From: a virus
DNA: 22,541 nucleotides
Reading direction: 5' to 3' (one strand)
Virus record (IMG/VR): IMGVR_UViG_3300047480_000697
Coordinates: 1 to 22,541 of that record
The notes under the pieces were generated by a model. It made no database searches. It had not been told where the DNA came from and worked only from the letters and a program-made list of their open reading frames with translations. This document shows, one piece after another, positions 13,131 through 21,210 of the stretch (positions within the stretch are counted from its first letter, which is position 1; every line of letters starts with the position of its first letter). The translations under genes were made by a program, and so were the position numbers.

Positions 13131-13142
13131 ATTTTTCTCCTA

Positions 13143-13397
13143 CTATATCTTTCTGTCATCATTATATTTAACATCTAGAATTGGATCAAGTGCAACCTGT
13201 GCACCCAACATTTCTAGTCTGCTTTTTACTGCATTCATATACTTTATGCAACGCAGTCTTTCTGGATCACTCAAGTGTCTCCAGTGGCTTTCATAAAATT
13301 GTATAGTCAAAAATTGCCCATAATCTGCTATACCTATTTCAAAATCTTTTGGTGGTTTTATGTCTCTAACAGCTTTTCTCATTTGCTCTGTATACAT
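13143..13397 (-). CDS. Unknown protein, 84 aa
   Basis: 84 residues with an N-terminal helix, a beta-rich middle (DFEIGIADYGQFLTIQFYESHW) and a helical end (CIKYMNAVKSRLEMLG) followed by LDPILDVKYNDDRKI. No family is recognised. Its ATG lies directly at the stop of the whiB-like gene and it precedes ssb by 12 nt, so it is part of the same operon. Soluble, cytoplasmic by composition. Confidence 0.75.
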   Translation of the reverse strand: MYTEQMRKAVRDIKPPKDFEIGIADYGQFLTIQFYESHWRHLSDPERLRCIKYMNAVKSRLEMLGAQVALDPILDVKYNDDRKI

Positions 13398-13678
13398 TAG
13401 TTTTTCTCCATAGTTGCACTAGACCAAATATCAAACCAGTCCTCTTTACTTTTATGTGTATTAAATTCTTTTGATATTTTTCCATCTTGCAAATAAACTC
13501 CACCCCAAACTCCCCACTCAGCATTACTTACACCATGTGCTAGGCAATCTCTTTGTACTGGACATCTTACGCATAATAAATCTATCTTTTTTGCGACATT
13601 ATGATCTTCTTCATATCTATCAAAAAATAGATTAAAATCCATATCTTTGCATATTGCCTTATCCTTAAAGTTACGCAC
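13397..13678 (-). CDS. WhiB-family Fe-S transcription regulator
   Basis: 93 residues, GTG start with AGG just upstream. Cys10, then Cys36-x2-Cys39-x5-Cys45 give the four [4Fe-4S] ligands, and GVWGGVYLQDGK at residues 57-68 is the signature turn of WhiB proteins. WhiB proteins bind the principal sigma factor and, with a basic tail, DNA. Here the basic tail (HKSKEDWFDIW) is weak, so it may act mainly through the sigma factor, as described for phage WhiB of mycobacteriophage TM4, which blocks host WhiB2 and septation. It overlaps the upstream 72-aa gene by 8 nt. Confidence 0.92.
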   Translation of the reverse strand: MRNFKDKAICKDMDFNLFFDRYEEDHNVAKKIDLLCVRCPVQRDCLAHGVSNAEWGVWGGVYLQDGKISKEFNTHKSKEDWFDIWSSATMEKN

Positions 13679-13889
13679 ACCTATTCCTTATTTTTGTAGG
13701 AATATTCCAATATCCATTTTCAAAACAAAGTGTAGTTTTTTTATGCCACTTATCTTGATGAAATATTGCGTCTTTATTCATATAGGCAGTTGGATCTTCT
13801 TCAAGAACAAGAACATTCCATCCATCCCATTTTAATAATGGACAAGATTTTACAAACATTTCCATTTCTTCTAAACTAAATATCTTCAC
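13671..13889 (-). CDS. Unknown protein, 72 aa
   Basis: 72 residues, GTG start. A helical N-terminus with MEMFVKSCPLLKW, then a Trp-rich stretch with two acidic residues (VLVLEEDPTAYMNKD) and KKTTLCFENGYWNIP near the end. It starts inside the last codons of the membrane protein gene and its stop overlaps whiB. No family recognised; likely cytoplasmic. Confidence 0.7.
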   Translation of the reverse strand: MKIFSLEEMEMFVKSCPLLKWDGWNVLVLEEDPTAYMNKDAIFHQDKWHKKTTLCFENGYWNIPTKIRNRCA

Positions 13890-14139
13890 TTATTTGTCTT
13901 TCTGTGCTAACCAATATAGTTATAATAGTTACAATAAACTGAAATATAAACATTAGTATAAAACCAATTTGACCTGTTGAAATTCCATACCATAGTGTTG
14001 CTATCTGATATAAAAGCCATCCACATATCATTACTACTAGCTTAGTTAACGATGCTTTTGTAGCCAATGCAATAAGTAAAGAGGTATAAAAAACCATATG
14101 AGATAAAAATAATATAATTGACCAAATATTTAAACTCAT
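13876..14139 (-). CDS. Small three-span membrane protein, 87 aa
   Basis: 87 residues from the ATG at 14139, one base after the SLOG-like gene stop. A longer start would sit fully inside that gene. Three hydrophobic helices are visible: about residues 5-25, 31-48 and 56-75. Charged residues are few until the tail STERQISEDI. It could be a superinfection-exclusion or other envelope protein, but no family is recognised. Confidence 0.7.
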   Translation of the reverse strand: MSLNIWSIILFLSHMVFYTSLLIALATKASLTKLVVMICGWLLYQIATLWYGISTGQIGFILMFIFQFIVTIITILVSTERQISEDI

Positions 14140-14140
14140 G

Positions 14141-14491
14141 CTAATACCTAAAAATTCCTGTTTCAACAGTTTCTTGTTGTTCCATATATGTTGCAAATTT
14201 TGATAGTGGCTCTTTTGGAAGACTAAAATATGCATAATAATTAACATAATCTATATTTTGTCTAACATATTCTGTATTAATTTTAGAAAAAGAAACCTTA
14301 AACCCTTTTGACTTTAAATAATTTTCTGCTGAGTTACAAAATGCTGCAGTAAAACTATTAATCTTATGTGGTCCAAGAGACCATACTTGTATTTCATTAT
14401 TATCATTTGGGGTTGACAATGCAACTGTCATAGCCCTCATAAAAATTTCATAGTCAGAGAAGGTCTTCGTACCTTCAACAACAATAATCAT
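14141..14491 (-). CDS. SLOG/YspA-like nucleotide-sensing protein
   Basis: 116 residues. The opening MIIVVEGTKTFSDYEIFMRAM fits the N-terminus of the SLOG/DUF2493 group (I-x-V-x-G-x-R/K-x-F-x-D-Y), followed by an alpha/beta layout with VWSLGPHKINSFTAAFCNSAENYLKSKG, where a G-rich loop would bind a nucleotide or nucleotide-derived ligand. Such proteins bind nucleotide-like ligands and are common in phages and their defence foes. It is preceded by a fully consensus promoter and AAAGGG. The match is moderate because the usual GGAxGAD motif is altered. Confidence 0.55.
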   Translation of the reverse strand: MIIVVEGTKTFSDYEIFMRAMTVALSTPNDNNEIQVWSLGPHKINSFTAAFCNSAENYLKSKGFKVSFSKINTEYVRQNIDYVNYYAYFSLPKEPLSKFATYMEQQETVETGIFRY

Positions 14492-14514
14492 GATAGTCCC
14501 TTTCTTGAACTATA

Positions 14515-14543
14515 ATTATACCTTTTTATTATCTACCTGTCAA
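14515..14543 (-). promoter_or_regulatory. Fully consensus promoter of the SLOG-to-ssb operon
   Basis: Minus strand TTGACA (14538-14543), a spacer of exactly 17 nt, and TATAAT (14515-14520), then a short leader with AAAGGG 8 nt before ATG. It is the strongest promoter in the window and would drive the SLOG-like, membrane, 72-aa, whiB, 84-aa and ssb genes. Confidence 0.9.
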
Positions 14544-14551
14544 ATCTGACA

Positions 14552-14815
14552 CTAGCTATTTATGCTATCCAATATTACTAAAAGATTGTTAACTTCCTTT
14601 TCAGATAGTTTAAATACGTCTATTTGTTCGGCTTCGTGATCCATTACATTTCCATATTCATCAATCTTAGCTTTATAAATAATGTTATTTACTACCCAAT
14701 ATGCAGTATTTTTATAAATTGCAACTTTTATAGAACTGTTTTCTAAAACTTTTTCCATTTGGCTTTTTTCTCTAACAAACTTAATATTTTTATTTAGCTT
14801 AATTTCTTTAAGCAT
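14552..14815 (-). CDS. Unknown protein, 87 aa
   Basis: 87 residues. Lys/Asn-rich N-terminus, then a beta-rich part (IKVAIYKNTAYWVVNNIIYKAKI) and a helical end (LSEKEVNNLLVILDSINS). No family is recognised. It stands alone between the head-type gene (92 nt away) and the SLOG promoter; no clear ribosome site is seen upstream, only an A/T-rich stretch. Soluble by composition. Confidence 0.7.
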   Translation of the reverse strand: MLKEIKLNKNIKFVREKSQMEKVLENSSIKVAIYKNTAYWVVNNIIYKAKIDEYGNVMDHEAEQIDVFKLSEKEVNNLLVILDSINS

Positions 14816-14907
14816 AATTATTTAATTTATGGCAATTGAGTTAAGATTAATTATCCATATTGATATTAATTGTGTCTTAGAAAGCTTTACCATAGGAGGC
14901 ACCTACT

Positions 14908-15957
14908 TTATTTATAAAATGAGAATGGCGAGTCTTTCCAAGTTTCATCATTTTTTGATGCTCTTGCATTTTGGATAGCCTCCCATTTTTGTTTAGCCCA
15001 AGCATAACCAGAATCTCCACCCCAAAGTAGCCATGCAATCTTTCCATTTGATGGACGTTCTGCATTATTCCAGTCTTTGCCCTGCTTATCAACTTCATGT
15101 CTTGAGAAAAATGAATACATTCTTGCAACTGTTTCTGGACTAAGTTCTTTACGATTTGCAAGATCACGAGCACGAGCAACACCAACTGCTGTTCCACCTC
15201 TATTAAATTTATCTCTTAGCTCTAAACCTCTACGAGCATTACTTGCCATTGATTCTGTTGGCTTTAAATCAATATCTGAAACATCTCTCTTTGTCATTTC
15301 AAATGCTTTTTGTGCTGACTTTGGCTTCCATTCTTCTGGAAGCAAATCTGTACGACCAAGTGCCTCTGCTCTACGAATGATATGATTACGAGCCTTTGAA
15401 TAATTTGATGCACGACCAACTGATTGAATTGCATTTCTTAAATCTGCGACTGTAACAATAGGAAATGATCCGTCTGGTAAAGCCATATCTCTACGAGCCA
15501 ACATATCTCTTTCTCTTTGAGTATACTCACGCTTATTCATTGAATGTTGTGGACAATTTTCATCATCACATTCTTCTATGCTATGTGCATTTGTATTTGG
15601 AACATCATCATTTCCAACTACTCCATCATGATCCTTAGAAACTGGTACACAGTTTGGAACCATGCGACCACCCTTTTCTTTCATGCCGTCTTGCTTATAT
15701 CCTACCCAGCATTTTTTTTCTAAGTTATCCCATTTATCCATTTCTTCATTATCAGATTCATAGGATTTTGAAATATCTTCCTCTAATGCTTTTTGAACCT
15801 TTTCTGCCTCTTTTGCAGCATAGATTGCTCTTTGTTGGTTTATTGCAGAAGCTCTTGTTGTATGGCATCCATGAATACCACCAGCACCAACTACAGCAAA
15901 GCCTCTACATCCGCCGTAGTTTCTTCTAATAACGTATTGACCTTCTTTAATCGCCAT
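14908..15957 (-). CDS. Phage head-morphogenesis-type protein (actinophage)
   Basis: 349 residues from the ATG at 15957, which follows a TACAAT box by 6 nt; an upstream ATG would overlap the previous gene by 23 nt. Residues 1-50 carry a GGCRGFAVVGAGGIHGCHTT segment. Near residue 165 a block (RRDMALPDGSFPI ... NHIIRRAEALGR) and, near residues 245-335, SPETVARMYSFFSRHEVDKQGK and GKIAWLLWGGDSGYAWAKQKW are blocks that recur in head/capsid-maturation proteins of actinophages and other phages. The exact role (protease, scaffold or minor head) is uncertain. Portal and capsid are not in this window. Confidence 0.6.
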   Translation of the reverse strand: MAIKEGQYVIRRNYGGCRGFAVVGAGGIHGCHTTRASAINQQRAIYAAKEAEKVQKALEEDISKSYESDNEEMDKWDNLEKKCWVGYKQDGMKEKGGRMVPNCVPVSKDHDGVVGNDDVPNTNAHSIEECDDENCPQHSMNKREYTQRERDMLARRDMALPDGSFPIVTVADLRNAIQSVGRASNYSKARNHIIRRAEALGRTDLLPEEWKPKSAQKAFEMTKRDVSDIDLKPTESMASNARRGLELRDKFNRGGTAVGVARARDLANRKELSPETVARMYSFFSRHEVDKQGKDWNNAERPSNGKIAWLLWGGDSGYAWAKQKWEAIQNARASKNDETWKDSPFSFYK

Positions 15958-15961
15958 AGGA

Positions 15962-16327
15962 CTATTGTACACTATTTTTCTCATCGTAAAGGGATAAAAT
16001 GCTTTCTAAAAATAGCCTTTCTTCCTCTTTAAAAGTAGATATATTTTCTCTAACATATTTAAACTGTTCTGGAGTTAGACCAACCACTGTTTGCCCTTGA
16101 GTAAATATGACATCAATTATATCTCTCATCCATAAATCTTGGGCAACCTCATTTACCATTTCATAGTGTGCATAATATAATTCTGGATAAAACTCTTTAC
16201 ATTTATCAGTTATTTTATATGTAAAAGTATCTGCAATTGAATCATATCCAAGTATTTCTAGTGCCCCAATCTCAAGTAGGTGCTCTATAACTTCTGTCAA
16301 TTCTTCATCAAACTGTTCTTCAGACAT
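15962..16327 (-). CDS. Unknown acidic protein, 121 aa
   Basis: 121 residues, strongly acidic and helical. The first 40 residues (FDEELTEVIEHLLEIGALEILGYD) look like a winged-helix or helical bundle start. LTPEQFKYVRENISTF near residue 80 and the end ERLFLESILSLYDEK are helical. No Cys-rich or catalytic motif is visible. Its ATG overlaps the end of the IMPDH/GMPR gene by 8 nt. It might be a partner of its neighbours; function unknown. Confidence 0.75.
   Translation of the reverse strand: MSEEQFDEELTEVIEHLLEIGALEILGYDSIADTFTYKITDKCKEFYPELYYAHYEMVNEVAQDLWMRDIIDVIFTQGQTVVGLTPEQFKYVRENISTFKEEERLFLESILSLYDEKNSVQ
15964..15969 (-). promoter_or_regulatory. Leaderless promoter (-10) of the head-type gene
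   Basis: Minus strand TG-TACAAT, then AGTCCT, then ATG. It sits inside the last codons of the 121-aa gene. No Shine-Dalgarno precedes the ATG. Confidence 0.5.
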
Positions 16328-17342
16328 GCGGCATTGACTCCTTAATTGTTAGTGTTGATACTTTAATATACATTGCATTTGTATATAGATCTTTTAATTT
16401 TGATACTCCGCTATAAGAACATCCACTTCCAATACCGCCACGAATATCTTTAATTATGTCATAAACGCTTCCTTTGTATGAAATCTTTGTTGATATACCC
16501 TCTGCAACAGCAATATCTTTACCTTGATTTGCTTCTGCACTTGCCATTCCTCTAAAAATTTTATACTTACCAGAATTATCTTGATATATTTCTCCAGGAG
16601 ACTCGTCTGTACCTGCAAGTATTGATCCAAGCATAACAGCATCTGCACCTCCAGCAAAAGCTTTTACCATATCTCCACTATTTTTAATCCCACCATCAGC
16701 AATAATTCCAACATTAATATCGTTTCTATCTTTTGCTTCTTTTACATCCATGATTGAAGTTAGTGTTGGAATTCCATGACCAGAAACCAATCTTGTTGTG
16801 CAAACACTGCCACCACCAATTCCAACACGAACTGAATCTGCACCAGCTTTTGCTAACTTTTTATATCCCTCACCAGTTGAAACATTTCCAACCATAACAT
16901 GAACCGATTCTTTTGCAAGTCTTCTTAATTTTTTAGTTGCCTCAATAGCATATTCACTGTGACCATTAGCTGTATCAATTAATATAAGTGATGCACCAAC
17001 AGATATTAATTTTAATACATTATATTCAAAATCTCCCTTTACGCCAATGGCAGCACCAACCGCAAATCCTCTTGATGCTACTTTAGAAACTTCTAATATT
17101 TGTTTTTCAATGGGCATAAATCTATGAATAATTCCAATAGCACCATTTTTTGCCATAGCAACTGCCATTTCACTTTCACACACAGTATCCATTGGTGATG
17201 CAATTATTGGGGTATTTAAAAATGATTTATTGCCAATATTCATAGATAGGTCAACATTACGTCTACTATTTATATCTGAATGTTGTGGAACCATTAAAAT
17301 ATCATCAAAGGATATTGCTTTTTTATCACTATATTTTTTCAT
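16320..17342 (-). CDS. IMP dehydrogenase/GMP reductase family enzyme without CBS domains
   Basis: 340 residues, a single TIM-barrel. SFDDILMVP (11-19), ASPMDTV (49-55), [17 protein letters not shown] with the catalytic Cys181, IADGGIK (214-220), [10 protein letters not shown] (231-240), FRGMAS (263-268) and [24 protein letters not shown] (289-312) are all present. The CBS pair that regulates cellular IMP dehydrogenases is missing, so it should be constitutive. The flap ([11 protein letters not shown]) lacks the catalytic Arg of the usual GRVPYKG form, and the ending resembles GMP reductase, so either IMP to XMP or GMP to IMP is possible. It adjoins the RmlB-like gene directly. Confidence 0.9.
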   Translation of the reverse strand: MKKYSDKKAISFDDILMVPQHSDINSRRNVDLSMNIGNKSFLNTPIIASPMDTVCESEMAVAMAKNGAIGIIHRFMPIEKQILEVSKVASRGFAVGAAIGVKGDFEYNVLKLISVGASLILIDTANGHSEYAIEATKKLRRLAKESVHVMVGNVSTGEGYKKLAKAGADSVRVGIGGGSVCTTRLVSGHGIPTLTSIMDVKEAKDRNDINVGIIADGGIKNSGDMVKAFAGGADAVMLGSILAGTDESPGEIYQDNSGKYKIFRGMASAEANQGKDIAVAEGISTKISYKGSVYDIIKDIRGGIGSGCSYSGVSKLKDLYTNAMYIKVSTLTIKESMPHV

Positions 17343-18350
17343 TTATATAATCCATTCTTTATTTTCTAAAGTCCATTTAACAACCTTTTCAATAGAGTCT
17401 TCTATTTTCATAGGGTGTAGCCATCCAGAATTTGCAAGATTTTCTCCAGATAGTGCGTAGTGCATATCGTGTCCTGGTCTTTCTAGGTTTGGATTCACTA
17501 ACTCATAGTCTAAATCTATACCAGAAAAAGCTGAAACCATTTTTGCTAACTGTAAATTATTTATTCTTTTTTCTCCAGCAATATGCATTCTTAGTGGAAG
17601 ATTATCTTCTTCATATTTTGGGAAATTTTGATTAAGTATATGCAATAGTCCTGATGCTAAACTTCTTGCATGTAAATAATATCTACTACCAATTTTGCCA
17701 TTATAGTAGTGAACAAATACTTTTTCTTTATTATATATTTTTTTTATTAGCATTGCCATATATTTTTCTGAATCTTGTGTCTCACCAATTATATTCATAC
17801 TATTGACAATTCCAATTGGAACACCATATGTTCTCCAGTAAGCTAATGCAATATCCTCCTGTGCTGCCTTTGATGCTGCATATGGATTACTAGGCAAATG
17901 TAGGTCTTTCCATTCTTTATTTGTTCTATACTTAGATCCTGGACCGTAAACTTCATCTGTTGATATATGTAAAAACTTTTCAACTCCAACATCTTTTGAC
18001 CAGTCAAGAATATTACACATTAAAGAAACATTGTTAATAATAAAAGAAGCTGGACTTTCTATGCTACGGTTTACATGACTTTCACTTGCAGCATTAATAA
18101 CATAGTCAATGTTTCCAAATTCATTATATGTTATTTTAGATATTGGCATTGATAAATCACAATTAATTATTTTTGTTCTAATAAAGTTATTATCAATTCC
18201 ATTAGTTGAATAGGTTATTCTATTTTGAATTCCACGATGTTTAAAAGTTACTGGACAAACTACTTCCCAATCAGTATTTATAAGTATATGTCTAAGAACA
18301 TGTGCCCCCATAAGACCAGAGGCACCTGTAAGCAAAACTCTTTTAGTCAT
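17343..18350 (-). CDS. dTDP-glucose 4,6-dehydratase-like SDR (RmlB-like)
   Basis: 335 residues. NAD-binding LLTGASGLMG (6-15), NAASESHVNRSIESP near residue 88, the STDEVYGPG motif near residue 130 with the Thr/Asp/Glu catalytic site, YAASKAAQED with the Tyr/Lys pair near residue 157, and YYLHARSLA near residue 231 match nucleoside-diphosphate-hexose 4,6-dehydratases. It makes a 4-keto-6-deoxyhexose nucleotide, as in rhamnose or fucosamine pathways. It starts 12 nt after terL and sits apart from the second sugar cluster at 9.3-5.6 kb, which may use its product. The GT and NTP-transferase partners are in the other cluster. Confidence 0.87.
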   Translation of the reverse strand: MTKRVLLTGASGLMGAHVLRHILINTDWEVVCPVTFKHRGIQNRITYSTNGIDNNFIRTKIINCDLSMPISKITYNEFGNIDYVINAASESHVNRSIESPASFIINNVSLMCNILDWSKDVGVEKFLHISTDEVYGPGSKYRTNKEWKDLHLPSNPYAASKAAQEDIALAYWRTYGVPIGIVNSMNIIGETQDSEKYMAMLIKKIYNKEKVFVHYYNGKIGSRYYLHARSLASGLLHILNQNFPKYEEDNLPLRMHIAGEKRINNLQLAKMVSAFSGIDLDYELVNPNLERPGHDMHYALSGENLANSGWLHPMKIEDSIEKVVKWTLENKEWII

Positions 18351-18362
18351 TAAAATACCAAT

Positions 18363-20144
18363 CTATAATAAGTTGAAATTAGCTAGATATTCTTCAACAT
18401 CGCCATTTATTTCAGGCTTTGATTTTACCAGTTCTCTATCTATTTTGTCAACTTTTGAACGAGTTTCATAGGTATGAACTTCAACTTCCTGAATTTTTTC
18501 TCTTCTTGTATGACTAATAGCATTATAAACAGAGCCACACATAGCATCTGCCAAGTCCTTAGATTTTTTACGAGGGTGGTCTACCTTATTATTATTCATA
18601 ATTCTAAGTTCTTGCATTTCTTCAAGTAATAAATCTATCTGTGGAAGAATCACTCTTTCTTCATAAATAAGCATTGACAAATCTTCATAATGTTTTTTAG
18701 CTACTGAAAGGGTTTCTGTTTTAATTCCAACACTACTTAGTTCTTTTTGAATATCAAATGAATTCCAGCGGTCAAATGTCACTAAGCCTAAATTAAATCC
18801 TTTACGTTTTAAATCAATAATCCAGTTTTTTACTTCTGATAAATCTACTGGACCTTCACGTCTTGGCTCCCAATAAACAATTGCATCTACAACAACAATT
18901 GGTGCAATTTGATCATAACCAGCAAATGATTGTACGTTTACCCATTTATCAACATGTGCAATTGATACAGCACACTTATCATGTTTTTGTGCAAGGTCAG
19001 CATGTACATAATAGGTAGTATCTGGATCAATAATAAAAGATTCTTCAAGTCTTTTAACTGCATCTATTGGGTTTGTTTTCTTAAATGCTGCCTCAAGTTT
19101 ATCCCTATTTTTAAAGAAAGCATCAGAAACTATAGTTGGTGTACAGGCAAAACGCATCATTGAATCTGCCATATCATTAAAGAAAGATAGTTTAAAATCT
19201 TCAATACTTCTTGTTGGATTAATCTCCCATGTAGGTCTTTTTAATGCAATTACACCAGGGTATTTATAAGAAACAATGGTGTCTTCTTCCCATTCAATAG
19301 AAAATTTATTATTTGGATCATCTTCTGACATTGTTGGATTAATAATAAAATCATGAGTTCTTACAATAGTTTCTTTTTCTGCAATTACATCATCATACCT
19401 TTGAGAAATAAAGTCACCCTTGAAACGAGGAAATGAAAGCAATACTACCTTGCCAAAGTCTGGAAAGCGTGAGTCAACGGATCCACGAAATGCTTTATAA
19501 ATATTGTCAGCAGTTTTAGCTTGATCATTTCCAGATGTTGTCTCCATTGCAAATCCAGAAATCTCATCAAGAATTGCAAGAATTAAGTTTAAACCTTCTG
19601 CAGATTCTCTTTCTGAGTGACCTGAATAAACAGTAATAGATTTATCAAACTCAAAACTTTCCGCTTTTGGATTATATTTACCTGCGAACCACGGAGAGCC
19701 CTCAATACGGTTTCTAAAGCCTTTGAAGAATACGTTTTTAGCCTGTTGAGCATTAATAGCAACATTCATAATATCAATAGCATCATTACTAGGCTTTCCA
19801 AAATATCTGGAAGGATCTTTTAAACATAATAATTTATATACCAAATAAGCACAGCCAATTGTTGAGGTATAGTCTTTTCCACTACCCTTGCCAAGCTGCA
19901 TTATTACTTCACTTTTTGTATATTTTTTATAGTGTTCTCTACCCTCTTCTTTTCCCATAATTCTAACAAGGTCTTCTTCTTTATAAATTTGGCTAAGACA
20001 TTCAACAAGTGTATATTGATATTCAGAAAGGTTTGGTTGATTCAGGTACTGTTCACCCATAACAAAAGTTTTTACATCAACTGGAGTTTCTGCGAATGGA
20101 TTCTCGTCAAGAGCCTCCATAAAATCGCTAATATCAATTGTCAA
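18363..20144 (-). CDS. terL: Terminase large subunit
   Basis: 593 residues. The ATPase part has a Walker A GKGSGKD (85-91), Walker B ILAILDE (188-194) and the coupling SFPRF near residue 237. The nuclease part has HADLAQKHDKCAVS with Asp383, FDRWNSFD with Asp458, and the closing KSKDLADAM with Asp533, giving an RNase H-type metal site. This motor and cutter packages the genome into the prohead. It overlaps the TerS end by 11 nt. Length is typical. It is the most secure phage marker in the window and a good basis for placing the phage in a group. Confidence 0.95.
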   Translation of the reverse strand: MTIDISDFMEALDENPFAETPVDVKTFVMGEQYLNQPNLSEYQYTLVECLSQIYKEEDLVRIMGKEEGREHYKKYTKSEVIMQLGKGSGKDYTSTIGCAYLVYKLLCLKDPSRYFGKPSNDAIDIMNVAINAQQAKNVFFKGFRNRIEGSPWFAGKYNPKAESFEFDKSITVYSGHSERESAEGLNLILAILDEISGFAMETTSGNDQAKTADNIYKAFRGSVDSRFPDFGKVVLLSFPRFKGDFISQRYDDVIAEKETIVRTHDFIINPTMSEDDPNNKFSIEWEEDTIVSYKYPGVIALKRPTWEINPTRSIEDFKLSFFNDMADSMMRFACTPTIVSDAFFKNRDKLEAAFKKTNPIDAVKRLEESFIIDPDTTYYVHADLAQKHDKCAVSIAHVDKWVNVQSFAGYDQIAPIVVVDAIVYWEPRREGPVDLSEVKNWIIDLKRKGFNLGLVTFDRWNSFDIQKELSSVGIKTETLSVAKKHYEDLSMLIYEERVILPQIDLLLEEMQELRIMNNNKVDHPRKKSKDLADAMCGSVYNAISHTRREKIQEVEVHTYETRSKVDKIDRELVKSKPEINGDVEEYLANFNLL

Positions 20145-20655
20145 TTACAACAGCCCCTTCATTTATTGCTGATAGTTTTGACAATACTTTTGGCTTACAA
20201 TGATCACATGTTGAAGTTACCTCTTTTAGAATTCCAATAAGAACTTCATGCTTTTTCTCTGTTTCAATAAGTTGATCTGCTAATTCTTGATTATCTAATA
20301 AACCTGCCTTCTGCAACATTTCAAGTCTTTTACTTTCAATGTCAGCAATAAGTTTAATAGATGTAGTTTTTGCTGTAAGGTTTTGAGTTGTGTCAGCAGA
20401 ATCAATTACCTCATATGCCTTTTTAATTAATGAGGAATAGTGCTGGTCTGCACCTGCCAAAGCTTCCTTAGCTCTTGCTTGAATTGCCTGATTGTTTGCA
20501 ACCATAGAACGCCAATCAGTTAATAGCGATCTAATTCTTGCTCTTGGAATATTTAAAGTTTTAGCAATTTCTGCATCATCTGCACCCTTAAGATATTCTG
20601 CAGCAACCTTATTTACTAAATCTAAATGCTCTACAACATTAACTTCGCTTGACAC
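20134..20655 (-). CDS. Terminase small subunit-like protein
   Basis: 173 residues, GTG start with GAGAGG upstream. The N-terminal part (LVNKVAAEYLKGADDAEIAKTLNIPRARIRSLL) is a helix-turn-helix DNA-binding domain; the middle is a long helical region (KAKEALAG to NLTAKTTSIKLI) for ring assembly; the end holds a CDHCKP pair. TerS proteins recognise the packaging start and load TerL. The placement just before terL with an 11-nt overlap supports this. The GTG overlaps the end of the 91-aa gene. Confidence 0.85.
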   Translation of the reverse strand: MSSEVNVVEHLDLVNKVAAEYLKGADDAEIAKTLNIPRARIRSLLTDWRSMVANNQAIQARAKEALAGADQHYSSLIKKAYEVIDSADTTQNLTAKTTSIKLIADIESKRLEMLQKAGLLDNQELADQLIETEKKHEVLIGILKEVTSTCDHCKPKVLSKLSAINEGAVVIDN

Positions 20656-20914
20656 GTTTACCTCTCTTTACTACTGGCTTTACCTTTTCTGGATAAAATG
20701 ACCTTGATGGACCAGTAATTCCTTTTTGCATTTCAAAACAGTCTACCCATTTTATACCATTTTTAGGATTAGTTACAAGGCATTGGAATTTAAAAACAAT
20801 ACCGTATTCTCCAGCAACTTTAATTAAATCACCTTTAGTAATCTCATGACCACTTTCAGTAATCATCTCGTACTCTCTTTTAAATGGGTCATTTAATTTA
20901 ACTCTTTTTACCAT
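20639..20914 (-). CDS. Unknown basic beta-rich protein, 91 aa
   Basis: 91 residues. A basic start (KRVKLNDPFKREYEMI), ITKGDLIKVAGEYGIVFKFQCLV, KNGIKWVDCFEM and a very basic tail KPVVKRGKRVKRS. The beta-strand pattern resembles a small SH3-like or OB-like barrel of the kind often seen before terminase genes in actinophages. Its ATG overlaps the DUF1599-like end and its stop overlaps TerS. Nucleic-acid binding is possible from the charge; not shown. Confidence 0.75.
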   Translation of the reverse strand: MVKRVKLNDPFKREYEMITESGHEITKGDLIKVAGEYGIVFKFQCLVTNPKNGIKWVDCFEMQKGITGPSRSFYPEKVKPVVKRGKRVKRS

Positions 20915-21149
20915 TTTCTAAAATCCTATATAAAGTTAGATATCCAATTAAATCTAACACTGTATCTTCACTAGCATATTCCTTGCCATTTTTAATTCTA
21001 TTTAATTTATCATCAATACGAATTAGAATCTGTTCACCAGGAGTCGCATGACTGAACACATTGATTGGCTTATTAAAAGAGCTTCCATAAGATATATTCT
21101 TATTGATTAATAGTTCTGCAACCAGAGGGTGCTTTAAGGGAAAGATCAT
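20898..21149 (-). CDS. DUF1599-like (nucleotide-modification associated domain 1) protein
   Basis: 83 residues from the ATG at 21149, with GAAAGG 4 nt upstream; a TTG 12 nt earlier is the alternative. NKNISYGSSFNKP, GEQILIRIDDKLNRIKNGKEYASEDTVLDLIGYL (from about residue 45) match the core of the DUF1599 domain: helical, with RIDDKLxRxKNG and EDTxLDLxGY motifs. The family is found in phages, often near nucleotide-metabolism genes, and is linked by association with modified DNA bases. No other base-modifying enzyme is seen in this window, so that link remains open. Confidence 0.8.
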   Translation of the reverse strand: MIFPLKHPLVAELLINKNISYGSSFNKPINVFSHATPGEQILIRIDDKLNRIKNGKEYASEDTVLDLIGYLTLYRILENGKKS

Positions 21150-21210
21150 ACAACCTTTCAAACTCTTCAGTTCTATACTTTTTAAAATTGATATCTGGAT
21201 ATTCAGCCAT
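21100..21210 (-). CDS. Possible small protein, 36 aa
   Basis: 36 residues, mostly helical and charged (INFKKYRTEEFERLYDLSLKA), ending SGCRTINQ. Its ATG overlaps the stop of the HTH gene (TAATG), which favours it, but its last 50 nt lie over the start of the DUF1599-like gene in another frame. It may be a short real gene or a by-product. No family recognised. Confidence 0.4.
   Translation of the reverse strand: MAEYPDINFKKYRTEEFERLYDLSLKAPSGCRTINQ

Noticed and set aside
14877-15197. Minus-strand ORF of 106 aa
   Set aside because: Out-of-frame shadow inside the head-type gene; low-complexity composition.
16454-16657. Minus-strand ORF of 67 aa inside the IMPDH/GMPR gene
   Set aside because: Shadow frame of a strongly conserved enzyme.
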